From NCBI RefSeq assembly GCF_036226745.1, contig NZ_CP109013.1, positions 2,356,001-2,420,000 on the forward strand: 64,000 nt of DNA. The letters run 5' to 3'. Position numbers and translations under genes: made by a program. This stretch comes from Streptomyces sp. NBC_00683. GTDB lineage: Bacteria > Actinomycetota > Actinomycetes > Streptomycetales > Streptomycetaceae. Numbering within the stretch: position 1 is the stretch's first letter; every line of letters starts with the position of its first letter. Of the stretch, positions 16,686 to 26,294 are shown one piece after another. The notes beneath the pieces are model-generated. The model worked only from the letters and a program-made list of their open reading frames with translations, searched no databases and was not told where the DNA came from.

Positions 16686-18380
16686 ATGCCCTCTACCGTT
16701 CATACGATGAGCGCCCCAAAGACCACCGTCCGGGGACCCCGCCGGTTCGGCTGGCCGAAGCGGGTCTTCTCGCAGGTCCTCCTGATGCAGTTGACCATCA
16801 TCACCGGTGTCACAGCGCTGGTCACCGGCCTCTTCCTGGCACCGCTCAGCGACCAGCTCGACGACCAGGCGATGCGCAGGGCCCTCGCCATCGCGCAGAG
16901 CACGGCGGCACAGCCCCAGGTCGCCTCATCACTGCTCACCACGGCCCCGGCCCCGGACGGCCCGGTCCAGACCGTGGCCGAACGGATCAGGCGGTCCACG
17001 GGCGCCGAGTACGTCGTGGTCATGGACAGGCGCGGGGTGCGCTGGTCGCACACCGACACAGCCCGGATCGGCGAAGTCGTCTCGACGGACCCCAGTACGG
17101 CGCTCGCGGGCAGGTCCGTGATGGAGATCGACAGCGGCACGCTCGGCCGCTCCGCCCGCGGCAAGGTGCCGCTGCGCGACGGGACGGACCGGATCGTGGG
17201 CGCAGTCTCCGTCGGCATCGCGTACGACAGCGTCCGTGCCCGGCTGCTCGCCGCGATCCCGGGGCTGCTCGCCTACGCCGGCGGGGCTCTGGCCGTGGGA
17301 GCGCTCGCCGCCTACCTGATCTCGCGCCGCCTCCAGCGGCAGACCCATGACCTGGCGTTCTCCGACATCTCCGCGCTGCTGACGGAGCGCGAGGCCATGC
17401 TGCACAGCATCCGTGAGGGTGTGGTCGCCCTCGACCGCACGGGACGCATCCGGCTGCTGAACGACGAGGCCCAGCGCCTCCTCGGCCTCGGTCCCGATGC
17501 GGCCGGCCGCCCGCTCGACGAGGCCCTGGGAGCCGGGCGGACCGCCGACGTACTGGCGGGCCGGGTGGTCGGGCACGACCTGGTGACCGTCCGCGGCAAC
17601 CGTGTGCTGCTCGCCAACCGGATGCCGACCGACGACGGCGGGGCAGTCGCCACCCTCCGCGACCGGACCGAGCTCGAGAACCTCGGCCGTGAGCTCGACT
17701 CCACCCGCGGCCTGATCGACGCACTCCGCGCCCAGGACCATGAGCACGCGAACCGGCTGCACACGCTCCTGGGGCTCCTGGAGCTGGAGATGCACGACGA
17801 CGCGATGGAGTTCGTCACCGAAGTCGTCGGCGTCCACCGGGCGACCGCCGAGCAGGTCACCGAGAAGGTCCACGACCCGCTGCTGGCCGCGCTGCTCGTC
17901 GGCAAGACGACGGTCGCCGCGGAGCGTGGCGTCGCCCTGCGCATGGCACCCGGCACGCTCCTGCCGGACCGGCTGGTGGACCCGCGCGGTCTCGTCACGG
18001 TCGTCGGCAATCTCGTCGACAACGCCCTGGACGCCGCCGCGGGATCGGTGGACGCCCAGGTCGAGGTGGGCCTGCGGGCCGACGACCGTACGGTGGTCCT
18101 GCACGTGCGCGACAGCGGACCGGGCATACCCTCGGGCAGCCGTGACTCGATCTTCATGGAAGGCTGGTCCACCAAGGAGCCCCCTGCCCACGGCAAACGC
18201 GGGCTGGGCCTGCCGTTGGTGCGGCGGCTGGCGGAACGGCAGGGCGGCAGCGTGTCCGTGTCGGATTCCCCGGAGGGCGGGGCCGTGTTCACGGTCGTCC
18301 TGCCCGAGGCACTCGGGGAACGGGCCCCGGACGGCATGGCGACACCCGCGCAACTGGCGACGGCAGGAGAGACCCCGTGA
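16686..18380 (+). CDS. Sensor histidine kinase, CitA/DcuS-like
   Basis: 564 residues. TM1 (VLLMQLTIITGVTALVTGLF) precedes an extracytoplasmic PAS-type sensor domain of about 140 residues, TM2 (LLAYAGGALAVGALAAYLIS), a cytoplasmic PAS domain, a SpoOB-type dimerisation helix with the phospho-acceptor His about 352 (QDHEHANRLHTLLGLL), and a GHKL ATPase domain (NLVDNALDAA, GPGIP, GKRGLGLPLV). The architecture is that of kinases sensing citrate or C4-dicarboxylates. The ATG at 16686 follows GAAGGA by 5 nt; an ATG at 16707 is an alternative. It overlaps the response regulator gene by 4 bp. Confidence 0.92.
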   Translation: MPSTVHTMSAPKTTVRGPRRFGWPKRVFSQVLLMQLTIITGVTALVTGLFLAPLSDQLDDQAMRRALAIAQSTAAQPQVASSLLTTAPAPDGPVQTVAERIRRSTGAEYVVVMDRRGVRWSHTDTARIGEVVSTDPSTALAGRSVMEIDSGTLGRSARGKVPLRDGTDRIVGAVSVGIAYDSVRARLLAAIPGLLAYAGGALAVGALAAYLISRRLQRQTHDLAFSDISALLTEREAMLHSIREGVVALDRTGRIRLLNDEAQRLLGLGPDAAGRPLDEALGAGRTADVLAGRVVGHDLVTVRGNRVLLANRMPTDDGGAVATLRDRTELENLGRELDSTRGLIDALRAQDHEHANRLHTLLGLLELEMHDDAMEFVTEVVGVHRATAEQVTEKVHDPLLAALLVGKTTVAAERGVALRMAPGTLLPDRLVDPRGLVTVVGNLVDNALDAAAGSVDAQVEVGLRADDRTVVLHVRDSGPGIPSGSRDSIFMEGWSTKEPPAHGKRGLGLPLVRRLAERQGGSVSVSDSPEGGAVFTVVLPEALGERAPDGMATPAQLATAGETP

Positions 18381-19054
18381 TCGAGGTCCTGATCGTGGAC
18401 GACGACATCAGGGTCGCGCAGATCAACGCGGCGTATGTCTCCAAGGTGCCCGGCTTCCACGTGGCAGGCCAGGCCCACTCGTCCACCGAGGCCCTCGCCA
18501 GGATCGGTGAGACGCCCATCGACCTGATCCTGCTCGACCACTACCTGCCGGACCGCAACGGTCTGGCCCTGGTGCGGGAGCTGCGAGCGCTCGGCCATCA
18601 CACCGACGTGATCATGGTGACGGCGGCACGCGATGTCGCGACCGTTCAGGCGGCGATGCGCCACGGAGCCCTGCAGTACCTGGTGAAGCCGTTCGCGTAC
18701 GCGGGGCTGCGCACCAAGCTGGAGGCGTACGCAGCCCTGCGGCACTCCTTCGAGGGCGGCGGCGAGGCGGAGCAGACAGAGGTGGACCGGCTCTTCGGCG
18801 CCCTGTGGGCCACCGGGGAGTCCGACCTGCCCAAGGGGCACTCGCCGACGACCGCCGAGCTGGTCCGCCAGGCCCTGCGCACCGCCGACGGGCCGCTCTC
18901 CGCGCAGGAGATCGCGGAGAGCGCCGGAATGAGCCGCCAGACCGCCCAGCGCTATCTCAAGCTGCTGGAGCGAACGGGACGGGTGCGGCTGTCCCTGAAG
19001 TACGGCGAGACGGGCCGCCCCGAACACCGGTACACCTGGGCTTCGGGCGCCTGA
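18377..19054 (+). CDS. Response regulator, CitB/DcuR family
   Basis: 225 residues. The receiver domain has acidic pocket VDDD, phospho-acceptor Asp in LILLDHYLPDRNG (about residue 54) and the conserved Lys in LVKPFAYAGL. The C-terminal HTH (SAQEIAESAGMSRQTAQRYL) is the type found in CitB/DcuR/MalR regulators. The GTG start overlaps the kinase stop, so the two are translationally coupled. Likely targets are carboxylate transport or catabolism genes; the convergent symporter gene ends 25 bp away and is a candidate but unproven target. Confidence 0.92.
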   Translation: MIEVLIVDDDIRVAQINAAYVSKVPGFHVAGQAHSSTEALARIGETPIDLILLDHYLPDRNGLALVRELRALGHHTDVIMVTAARDVATVQAAMRHGALQYLVKPFAYAGLRTKLEAYAALRHSFEGGGEAEQTEVDRLFGALWATGESDLPKGHSPTTAELVRQALRTADGPLSAQEIAESAGMSRQTAQRYLKLLERTGRVRLSLKYGETGRPEHRYTWASGA

Positions 19055-19079
19055 ACCAGCGGCAGGAGCGGCACGGTTC

Positions 19080-20672
19080 TCAGGCCGCACCCGCGCCCGT
19101 CAGCGACCGGACCTCGGCCTCCGCGTACTTGGCCGCGTCGGGCGGCTCCGCGGAGGTGACCGTGCCGATCCAGCCGGCCAGGAATCCGGTCGGGATGGAC
19201 ACCAGCCCCGGGTTGTCCAGGGGGAAGAGCTGGAAGTCCACGCCCGGGAAGAGCGAGGTCGGACTCCCCGAGACGACCGGCGAGAGCAGGACGAGCAGCA
19301 CTGCGGGAATCAGCCCGCCGTAGACGGCCCAGACCGCTCCCCGCGTGGTGAAGTTCCGCCAGAACAGCGAATAGAGCAGCGCCGGAAGGTTGGCCGAGGC
19401 GGCGACCGCGAAGGCCAGTCCCACCAGGAACGCGACGTTGAGATCCTGGGCGAGAAGTCCCAGTGCGATCGCGACGACGCCGATGCCCGCTGCCGCCGTC
19501 CTGGCCACGGCCACCTCGCTGCGCTGCTTGGAACCCCTGCGCCGGAACGAGGCGTAGAGGTCGTGCGCGACCGAGGCGGAGGAGGCCAGCGTGATCCCGG
19601 CGACGACGGCGAGAATGGTCGCGAAGGCGATGGCTGCGACCACGGCGAACAGAACCGTGCCGCCGGTGGATCCTTCGCCGCCTCCGAGAACGAGCGCCAG
19701 GAGCGGGACCGCCGTGTTCCCCGAGGCGTTCGACGCCCGTACGTCCGCCGAGCCGACCAGGGCTGCGGCTCCGAACCCGAGCACGATCGTCATCAGGTAG
19801 AAGCTGCCGATGAGTCCGATGGACCAGACGACGGACCGCCGGGCCGCCCGGGCCGTGGGCACGGTGTAGAAGCGCGACAGAATGTGCGGCAGACCGGCCG
19901 TGCCGAGCACGAGGGCCAGGCCCAGGCTCATGAAGTCGAAGCGTGCCGTCCAGCTCCCGCCGTACTTGAGTCCGGGCGAGAGGAAGTCCCGTCCGTGTCC
20001 GCTGCGTTCGGCGGCGGTGTTGAGCAGTGTGTTGACGTTGCCGTGGAAGTGCACGAGGACGAGCACGGTGAGCGCGAGAGCACCGGCCATCAGCAGGACG
20101 GCCTTGACGATCTGGATCCAGGTCGTGGCACGCATACCGCCGAGCGACACGTAGATCACCATGAGCGCGCCGACCCCGACCACGGTCCAGGACCGGGCGG
20201 TGTCGCTCGTCCCGCCGAGCAGGAGCGCGACGAGGCTGCCCGCACCCACCATCTGCGCCACCAGGTACAGCACCGAGACGGTGACCGACGAGGTGCCGAG
20301 CGCGGTGCGCACCGGACGCTCCGCCATGCGGGCGGCAACCACGTCGGCGAGGGTGAACCGCCCGCAGTTGCGCACGAGTTCGGCGACGAGGAGCAGGACG
20401 ACCAGCCAGGCGACGAGGAAGCCGACCGAGTAGAGCATGCCGTCGTAGCCGAAGAGGGCGATCAGTCCCGAGATCCCGAGGAACGAGGCGGCGGACATGT
20501 AGTCGCCGGCGATGGCGAATCCGTTTTCCATGGGCGAGAAGAGCCGCCCGCCCGCATAGAACTCCTCCGGCGATCCCTGCCTGTTCCGGCTCACCCAGGT
20601 GGTGATGCCGAGCGTCACGGCGATGAACGCGCTGAACAGCAGCAGTGCCAGCGTCTGGTGGTCCCCGCTCAC
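19080..20672 (-). CDS. Sodium:solute symporter, acetate/monocarboxylate (ActP/MctC) type
   Basis: 530 residues with about 13 transmembrane segments of the SSS family. Diagnostic stretches are FYAGGRLFSPMENGFAIAGDYMSAASFLGISG near the N-terminus and FATILAVVAGITLASSASVAHDLY in the middle, close to E. coli ActP and corynebacterial MctC, which take up acetate, pyruvate or propionate. The GTG start at 20672 overlaps the stop of the DUF485 gene by 4 bp, the usual pairing for ActP-type transporters. The substrate is inferred from family resemblance and this pairing. Confidence 0.92.
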   Translation of the reverse strand: MSGDHQTLALLLFSAFIAVTLGITTWVSRNRQGSPEEFYAGGRLFSPMENGFAIAGDYMSAASFLGISGLIALFGYDGMLYSVGFLVAWLVVLLLVAELVRNCGRFTLADVVAARMAERPVRTALGTSSVTVSVLYLVAQMVGAGSLVALLLGGTSDTARSWTVVGVGALMVIYVSLGGMRATTWIQIVKAVLLMAGALALTVLVLVHFHGNVNTLLNTAAERSGHGRDFLSPGLKYGGSWTARFDFMSLGLALVLGTAGLPHILSRFYTVPTARAARRSVVWSIGLIGSFYLMTIVLGFGAAALVGSADVRASNASGNTAVPLLALVLGGGEGSTGGTVLFAVVAAIAFATILAVVAGITLASSASVAHDLYASFRRRGSKQRSEVAVARTAAAGIGVVAIALGLLAQDLNVAFLVGLAFAVAASANLPALLYSLFWRNFTTRGAVWAVYGGLIPAVLLVLLSPVVSGSPTSLFPGVDFQLFPLDNPGLVSIPTGFLAGWIGTVTSAEPPDAAKYAEAEVRSLTGAGAA

Positions 20673-21145
20673 CGGTCGATCCCTCTCGTCATCTCCTGGG
20701 TGTCCCAGCGCAGCTCCAGTGCGGCGCGGTCCCGGCGAAGCCGGGCGTGTCGCGCGTACGCCCAGGTGAGCAGGAACGTGGTGACGAACTGTCCGAGCCC
20801 CGCGATCATCGCCACGTTGAGCGCACCGGCGACCGGGCGCGCCATCAGGTCGTGTGCCGTGGTCGCGGCGACGACGTAGGCGAAGTACCAGAGGAGGAAG
20901 GCGACCGCCGCGGGGACCACGAACCTCCGGTAGCGGCGGCGTACTTCGCGGAAGGCCGCGCTCTGCTGCACCTCGAGATAGATGTCGGCAGCACTGTGGT
21001 TGTGCTGTGGCGCCACGGGCCCGGGCGGCCCGTCGGGCGCAATGCCTCCCGTACCGTCCAGCTCGCCCCATCCGGGAGCCAGCGCGTCGTACCACGGGTC
21101 GTCGAGCCGCACTGATGCGACTTTCGGCCCTGCTTCCTTCTCCAC
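20669..21145 (-). CDS. DUF485 inner-membrane protein (symporter partner)
   Basis: About 158 residues from the GTG at 21145, which has AAGGGAG 8 nt upstream. The N-terminal half is soluble and Pro/Gly-rich; the DUF485 core starts at IYLEVQQSAAFREVRRRYRR. Two TM helices follow (FVVPAAVAFLLWYFAYVVAA and NVAMIAGLGQFVTTFLLTWAYA). In E. coli the equivalent gene (yjcH) sits with actP. It overlaps the symporter gene by 4 bp. It probably assists symporter function; its biochemical role is unknown. Confidence 0.88.
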   Translation of the reverse strand: MEKEAGPKVASVRLDDPWYDALAPGWGELDGTGGIAPDGPPGPVAPQHNHSAADIYLEVQQSAAFREVRRRYRRFVVPAAVAFLLWYFAYVVAATTAHDLMARPVAGALNVAMIAGLGQFVTTFLLTWAYARHARLRRDRAALELRWDTQEMTRGIDR

Positions 21146-21243
21146 CCGAACAACTCCCTTGTCCACGAGCCTTTTCGGTCGCGTAGCCAAGAATGGGCAG
21201 ATCAGGAAGATCCCGGGCACTTCATTCGCCCGGCTTCACCATT

Positions 21244-21912
21244 TCAGGTGACGGAAGTGCCGGGCGGGTGTGCGAGTCCCCGGCCGTACGCATAGCGCAC
21301 GGCCTGTGCCCGGTCACGCGCTCCCGTCTTGGCGAAGAGGTTGTTGATGTGGGTCTTCACCGTGGCCTGGGAGATGTGCAGCGTGCGTGCGATCTCCGCG
21401 TTGGACAGTCCCCCGGCGATCAGGACGAGCACCTCGGCCTCCCGTGGGGTGAGCCCGTCGGGCAGCTCGGAGGGCACCGGGGGTCCTGCCTCCGCCATGA
21501 CGCGCTCCAGCAGCCGGCGCTGCACCTTCGGCGAGAGTCCGGCCTCACCGGACAGCACCGCCTCGATGGCCTGCACGATCTCCTCACCCCGCGCGTCCTT
21601 GGTCAGATACCCTCGCGCGCCCGCCTGCAGCGCGGTGAACAGCGAGTCGTCGTCGGCGAAGGTCGTGAGCACCACCACCTGGGTGCGCGGATGTTCCTTG
21701 CGGATCCTGCGCGTTGCCTCGACGCCGTCGCAGCGGGGCATCCGCAGATCCATCAGGACCACGTCGGGCGCCTTCTCGGCGACGAGAGCAACCGCCTCGT
21801 GCCCGTCCTTCGCCGCACCGACCACCTCGATGCCGGGCAACAGCCCCAGCAGCATGACGATGCCTTCGCGCACGATTGCCTGATCATCGGCGACCACCAC
21901 CCGCGCACTCAC
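21244..21912 (-). CDS. NarL/LuxR-family response regulator
   Basis: 222 residues. The receiver domain (VVVADDQAIVREGI, phospho-Asp in DVVLMDLRMPRCDG, Lys in YLTKDA) is followed by a LuxR-type HTH (LTPREAEVLVLIAGGLSNAE; ISQATVKTHINNLF). The GTG start at 21912 overlaps the kinase stop by 4 bp. The gene directly precedes the DUF485/symporter pair (98-bp gap), so that transporter is a reasonable target. Confidence 0.93.
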   Translation of the reverse strand: MSARVVVADDQAIVREGIVMLLGLLPGIEVVGAAKDGHEAVALVAEKAPDVVLMDLRMPRCDGVEATRRIRKEHPRTQVVVLTTFADDDSLFTALQAGARGYLTKDARGEEIVQAIEAVLSGEAGLSPKVQRRLLERVMAEAGPPVPSELPDGLTPREAEVLVLIAGGLSNAEIARTLHISQATVKTHINNLFAKTGARDRAQAVRYAYGRGLAHPPGTSVT

Positions 21913-23072
21913 GCAGGCACCCGAAGATTCACCACGAACCCCTCCTCGCCCGGCCCTGCCTGAAGCGTCCCGCCGATCAGTTCGGCGCGCTCCCTCATCC
22001 CCAGCAGACCGTAACCGGAGCCACTGACAGCGAGCTCCCCCGCCGAGCTGCGTCCGCCGGAGTCCCGCACCTCCAGGGCGACGGAGTCCGGCAGGTACTC
22101 GAGCCGGACCAGGACCGCGGCCCCCGGAGCGTGCTTCCGGGCATTGGTCACAGCCTCCTGTGCAACCCTCCGCACCGTCTGGGAGGCGTCCGCGGCCAAC
22201 GGCCTGCACTCCCCCGCCACGAGCACCTCGGCAGCCTCCCCGGCCACCAGCTGACGCAGGAAGTCCTCCACCGGCGTCATCTCCCCTCTCAGCGCGGACA
22301 GGGCCTGGCGCGTCTCTGCGAGCCCCTCACGCGCCATGGAGCGCGCCGCGACGACTCTCTCCAGCACAAGGTCGCGGAACTCGCCCGCAGGCTCGCGTTC
22401 GATCAGCAGCCGGGCCGCCTCCAGGTGCACCAGCTGCGCGGAGAGGCTGTGGGCGAGCACATCGTGGATCTCGCGGGCGATCCTGGACCTCTCGGCCAGC
22501 GCTGCCGTCCCTGCCTCAGCCACCCTCGCCGCCCGTTCCTGGGCGAGGAGCCGCTTGGCGCTGCCCCGCGCCTCGGCATCGAGCCGCAGGACGTATCCCC
22601 CCAGGCACAGACTTCCGGTGGTGACCACCGTGGTCAGCCACCCGTCGCCCTCCACGATCGCGTAGGCCGCCAGAGCCACAGCGGTGAGCGGAACAGCCGC
22701 GGACAGCGGGAGCCGCTCCAGGGCGGTGACGGCGCACCCGCACCACAGCACGACGGCGAGGGCCCCGGCGCCCACCTCCCGCGCCCCGAACGCCGCGGCC
22801 ATCAGCAGCACCAGCAGCCCCAGGGACGGCCACAGACGATGCGCCAGGGTGCTCCGGAAGAATGCGACGCCCGCCACCGCGCAGCCGGCCACTCCCACCG
22901 GGAGGACCGCGATCTGCCAGGGAGTGAACCCGCCTTCGGCGAGAGTGCGCCAGAGGAGGCCGACGAGGACTGCGGTCCATACGAGTAGTCCGATGGCGGC
23001 CCGCGGGCGTGTGTGCGCGGCTCTGGCGAGGGCTTCCTTGGACGGCCAGCTCGTCCACGTGCTGCGGTTCAC
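21909..23072 (-). CDS. NarL-type sensor histidine kinase
   Basis: 387 residues. The N-terminal half has four to five TM helices with almost no extracytoplasmic loop. HisKA_3 follows, with the phospho-acceptor His near residue 203 (IAREIHDVLAHSLSAQLVHL), then a HATPase_c domain (RRVAQEAVTNARKHAPGA, SGYGLLGMRERAELIGG). The signal is presumably membrane-borne and cannot be inferred. The GTG start overlaps the stop of the upstream membrane-protein gene by 4 bp, and its own stop overlaps the regulator, giving a tightly coupled trio. Confidence 0.92.
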   Translation of the reverse strand: MNRSTWTSWPSKEALARAAHTRPRAAIGLLVWTAVLVGLLWRTLAEGGFTPWQIAVLPVGVAGCAVAGVAFFRSTLAHRLWPSLGLLVLLMAAAFGAREVGAGALAVVLWCGCAVTALERLPLSAAVPLTAVALAAYAIVEGDGWLTTVVTTGSLCLGGYVLRLDAEARGSAKRLLAQERAARVAEAGTAALAERSRIAREIHDVLAHSLSAQLVHLEAARLLIEREPAGEFRDLVLERVVAARSMAREGLAETRQALSALRGEMTPVEDFLRQLVAGEAAEVLVAGECRPLAADASQTVRRVAQEAVTNARKHAPGAAVLVRLEYLPDSVALEVRDSGGRSSAGELAVSGSGYGLLGMRERAELIGGTLQAGPGEEGFVVNLRVPA

Positions 23073-23596
23073 GCGTGCCCCTCCCACGCGGCATGTGCGG
23101 ACTGCAACGGCATCGCGCCGGCCGGACCACCGTGCGGCGCACGCAGGCTCCGGGCCCGCAGGCTCAGCACTCCGCTGCGCGCGAGCAGCATGGCCGCGAG
23201 CGACATCGTGAGAGCGGCTGCCCCCTGGTCTATGCCCAACAGCACCCCGGCACCCGCCAGCGCGGCGCGGATCGTGAGGCCTCCCGCCCACACCAGGACT
23301 GTGCCCTTGGTACCCCTGGTCCACACGGAGCCGTCCGGATCGGGCCACAGCCGGGCCGTCCAGCCCCAACCGGCACCGGTGACCAGCCCCACCACGAGCC
23401 CCGCTCCGAGAATCAGTGCGGACAGTGCCTCGTGGTGCGGATCGAGGGCCCCGTCGTTGCGCGCGGAGATGATCAGCAGGATCCCCGGCAGGACCCACCA
23501 CCGCTTGTCGTCGCCGATCCGCTGCGCCGTGAACTGGCGCACGACGACGAGCGCGACGACCGCGGCGATCACCAGAGCGTGGAAGAGCGCGGACAT
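23069..23596 (-). CDS. DUF1453-like integral membrane protein
   Basis: 175 residues with about four to five hydrophobic segments, starting MSALFHALVIAAVVALVVVR followed by a conserved-looking GDDKRWWVLPGILLIISAR. I tentatively place it in the DUF1453/CcdC-like group, which has no established function. Its stop overlaps the kinase start by 4 bp, so it may be an accessory or signal-sensing partner of that kinase. Confidence 0.75.
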   Translation of the reverse strand: MSALFHALVIAAVVALVVVRQFTAQRIGDDKRWWVLPGILLIISARNDGALDPHHEALSALILGAGLVVGLVTGAGWGWTARLWPDPDGSVWTRGTKGTVLVWAGGLTIRAALAGAGVLLGIDQGAAALTMSLAAMLLARSGVLSLRARSLRAPHGGPAGAMPLQSAHAAWEGHA

Positions 23597-23734
23597 GTAT
23601 GCCTCCGACGGGCGGGAAGGTTCGAGGCCTTCGACGCTACGGAAGCACGGGGATCAGGGGATCGGCTCAGGGGTTGAGCGTGGGTGGAGAAGCTTCCTCC
23701 ACCCACGGGTGGACCCGTTCGGACGTGGACCCGG

Positions 23735-25861
23735 TCAGACGTCGATGCGCGAGCGGTCGAGCGTGGCCGCCGAGCTGGTGATGAATTCCTTGCGGGGCGC
23801 GACCTCGTTGCCCATCAGCAGATCGAAGACCTGCTCGGAGGATTCGAGGTCACCGATGTTGATCCGGCGCAGTGTGCGGTGGCGCGGGTCCATCGTGGTC
23901 TCCGCCAGCTGGTCCGCGTCCATCTCGCCCAGACCCTTGTAGCGCTGGATCGAGTCCTTGTACCGGACGTTCTTCCGCTGCAGCTCCAGCAGCGTCTGCC
24001 GCAGCTCGTTGTCGGAGTACGTGTAGATGTACTTGTCCTGGCCCTTCTTGGGCTGGACCAGCTCGATCCGGTGCAGCGGGGGCACCGCCGCGAAGACCCG
24101 CCCGGCCTCGACCATGGGCCGCATGTAGCGCTGGAAGAGCGTGAGCAGCAGGCACCGGATGTGGGCACCGTCGACATCGGCATCCACCAGCAGGACGATC
24201 TTGCCGTAGCGCGCGGCGTCGATGTCGAAGGTCCGTCCGGACCCCGCTCCTATGACCTGGATGATGGCGCCGCACTCGGCGTTCTTGAGCATGTCCGAGA
24301 CGGACGACTTCTGAACGTTGAGGATCTTTCCGCGGATCGGCAGCAGCGCCTGGAACTCACTGTTCCGGGCGAGCTTGGCCGTACCCAGCGCCGAGTCTCC
24401 CTCCACGATGAAGAGCTCACTGCGCTCGACGTCGTCGCTGCGGCAGTCGGCGAGCTTCGCGGGCAGGGAGGAGGACTCCAGCGCGGTCTTACGGCGCTGT
24501 GCGTCCTTGTGCTGGCGGGCGGCGATCCGCGTGCGGGCGGCTGCCACCGCCTTCTCCAGCACCGACCTGGCCTGGGCCTTGTCGTCACGCTTCGTGGAGG
24601 TCAGGAACGCCTTGAGCTCCTTGGCCACCACATTGGCAACGATCCGGTTGGCCGCCGAGGTGCCGAGCACCTCCTTGGTCTGGCCCTCGAACTGCGGCTC
24701 CGCCAGCCGTACGGTGACGACCGCCGTGAGGCCCTCCAGGGCGTCGTCCTTGACGACGTCGTCCTCGGCCACGCGCAGCAACTTGGCGGAGCGGAGCACC
24801 TCGTTGACCGTCTTGGTCAGGGAGCGCTCGAAGCCCGAGACATGGGTGCCGCCCTTGGGGGTGGCAATGATGTTGACGAAAGACTTGACGTTGGTGTCGT
24901 ACCCGGTGCCCCAGCGGAGCGCGATGTCGACGCCCAGCTCGCGGGTGACCTCTGTCGCCGTCATGTGGCCGCGGTCGTCCAGGACCGGCACGGTCTCCTT
25001 GAACGTCCCCGTTCCGGTCAGGCGCTGGACGTCACAGACCGCCTTGTCCTGGGCCAGGTACTCACAGAACTCGCTGATTCCGCCGTCGAAGCGGAACGTC
25101 TCCTCCGTCTTTCCCTCGCCGTCGATGCCGCGCTCGTCCCGTACGACGATCGTCAGGCCCGGCACAAGGAAGGCCGTCTGGCGCGCTCGCTGGTACAGCG
25201 TCTCGAGGTTGAGCTTGGCGTCCTTGAGGAAGATCTGCCGGTCGGCCCAGTACCTCACCCGGGTACCGGTGCGGTTCTTCGGGACCCGCTTCCCCTTGCG
25301 CAGCCCGTTCGACGGGTCGAAGGGGCTGTCCGGCCCCTGCTCCGTGAACATGCCCGGAACGCCACGCCGGAAGCTGATCGAGTGGGTCGAGCTGGTGCGG
25401 TCGACCTCCACGTCGAGCCGGGCGGAGAGCGCGTTGACCACCGAGGCGCCCACGCCGTGCAGGCCGCCCGACGCCGCGTAGGAGCCACCGCCGAACTTTC
25501 CGCCGGCATGGAGCTTGGTCATGACGACCTCGATGCCGGAGAGCCCCGTCTTGGGCTCGACGTCGACCGGGATACCCCGACCGTTGTCGCGGACCTCGAC
25601 GGAGCTGTCGTCGTGGAGGATGACCTCGATGCTGTCGCAGTAGCCGCCGAGAGCCTCGTCGACCGAGTTGTCGATGATCTCCCAGAGGCAGTGCATGAGT
25701 CCGCGACTGTCCGTGGACCCGATGTACATTCCGGGGCGCTTGCGGACCGCTTCGAGCCCCTCAAGAACGAGAAGGTGCCGCGCGGTGTAGTTGGAGCTGT
25801 CCCTGTCTGCGCCGCCTGCTCCGGTCAGCAGCGCAGTGGACGGCACGGAATCGGCGGTCAC
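23735..25861 (-). CDS. parE: DNA topoisomerase IV subunit B
   Basis: 708 residues. GHKL ATPase domain: IIDNSVDEALGGYC, a glycine-rich lid GGKFGGGSYAASGGLHGVGA. Transducer domain follows, then TOPRIM (FIVEGDSALGTAKLARN, VDADVDGAHIRCLLLTLF) and the C-terminal gyrase-B tail (YKGLGEMDADQLAETTMD). ATP binding drives strand passage by the ParC2ParE2 complex. The GTG at 25861 follows GAGGAGCG. It diverges from a small zinc-ribbon gene over a 433-bp gap. It is distinguished from gyrB by the presence of parC nearby and no gyrA. Confidence 0.93.
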   Translation of the reverse strand: MTADSVPSTALLTGAGGADRDSSNYTARHLLVLEGLEAVRKRPGMYIGSTDSRGLMHCLWEIIDNSVDEALGGYCDSIEVILHDDSSVEVRDNGRGIPVDVEPKTGLSGIEVVMTKLHAGGKFGGGSYAASGGLHGVGASVVNALSARLDVEVDRTSSTHSISFRRGVPGMFTEQGPDSPFDPSNGLRKGKRVPKNRTGTRVRYWADRQIFLKDAKLNLETLYQRARQTAFLVPGLTIVVRDERGIDGEGKTEETFRFDGGISEFCEYLAQDKAVCDVQRLTGTGTFKETVPVLDDRGHMTATEVTRELGVDIALRWGTGYDTNVKSFVNIIATPKGGTHVSGFERSLTKTVNEVLRSAKLLRVAEDDVVKDDALEGLTAVVTVRLAEPQFEGQTKEVLGTSAANRIVANVVAKELKAFLTSTKRDDKAQARSVLEKAVAAARTRIAARQHKDAQRRKTALESSSLPAKLADCRSDDVERSELFIVEGDSALGTAKLARNSEFQALLPIRGKILNVQKSSVSDMLKNAECGAIIQVIGAGSGRTFDIDAARYGKIVLLVDADVDGAHIRCLLLTLFQRYMRPMVEAGRVFAAVPPLHRIELVQPKKGQDKYIYTYSDNELRQTLLELQRKNVRYKDSIQRYKGLGEMDADQLAETTMDPRHRTLRRINIGDLESSEQVFDLLMGNEVAPRKEFITSSAATLDRSRIDV

Positions 25862-26294
25862 GCGGTTCGCTCCTCGCTGAATTTCATTTGGGGCCCAGTG
25901 GGTAACGGGCTCGGCCTCGGTAGCCGCTGAGAGCCTACCGAGGCCTGGTAGAGCGGTTGTAACGCCACCCAGGGGGAATCATTATGCTAGTCCAGCCTCG
26001 CATACGCGTTCGATCATTCGTTAGGGTGACGTGCACATCACGTTCCCTTCGAGGCATGAACCATTTAGGCTCCGGGCACGTCCTCATGAACAACCGGCAA
26101 GCCAGCCGGCGGACCCACCCACCGCAAGCAACGCGAAACCGTAGCGCTCCGCAATACGGCACATTCGCCGCCAACCGGCAACAGACAGCCATCTTGAGAA
26201 GAAGTTTCGAAGAAAAGCCACGAGCGGGAACGTTTTCGGCCTGGTTGGATGTTGACCCTGGTACGACAGCTCGTCGAGCTAGAGAAGAGGCGAC
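25862..26294. other. 433-bp divergent intergenic region, parE / DUF7455
   Basis: It holds the promoters of both flanking genes. The sequence is less GC-rich than the genes. The clearest promoter-like element is CATAAT read on the minus strand (25981-25986), about 120 bp before parE, without a convincing -35 partner. No ORF with coding character and no strong hairpin were found. Confidence 0.5.
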
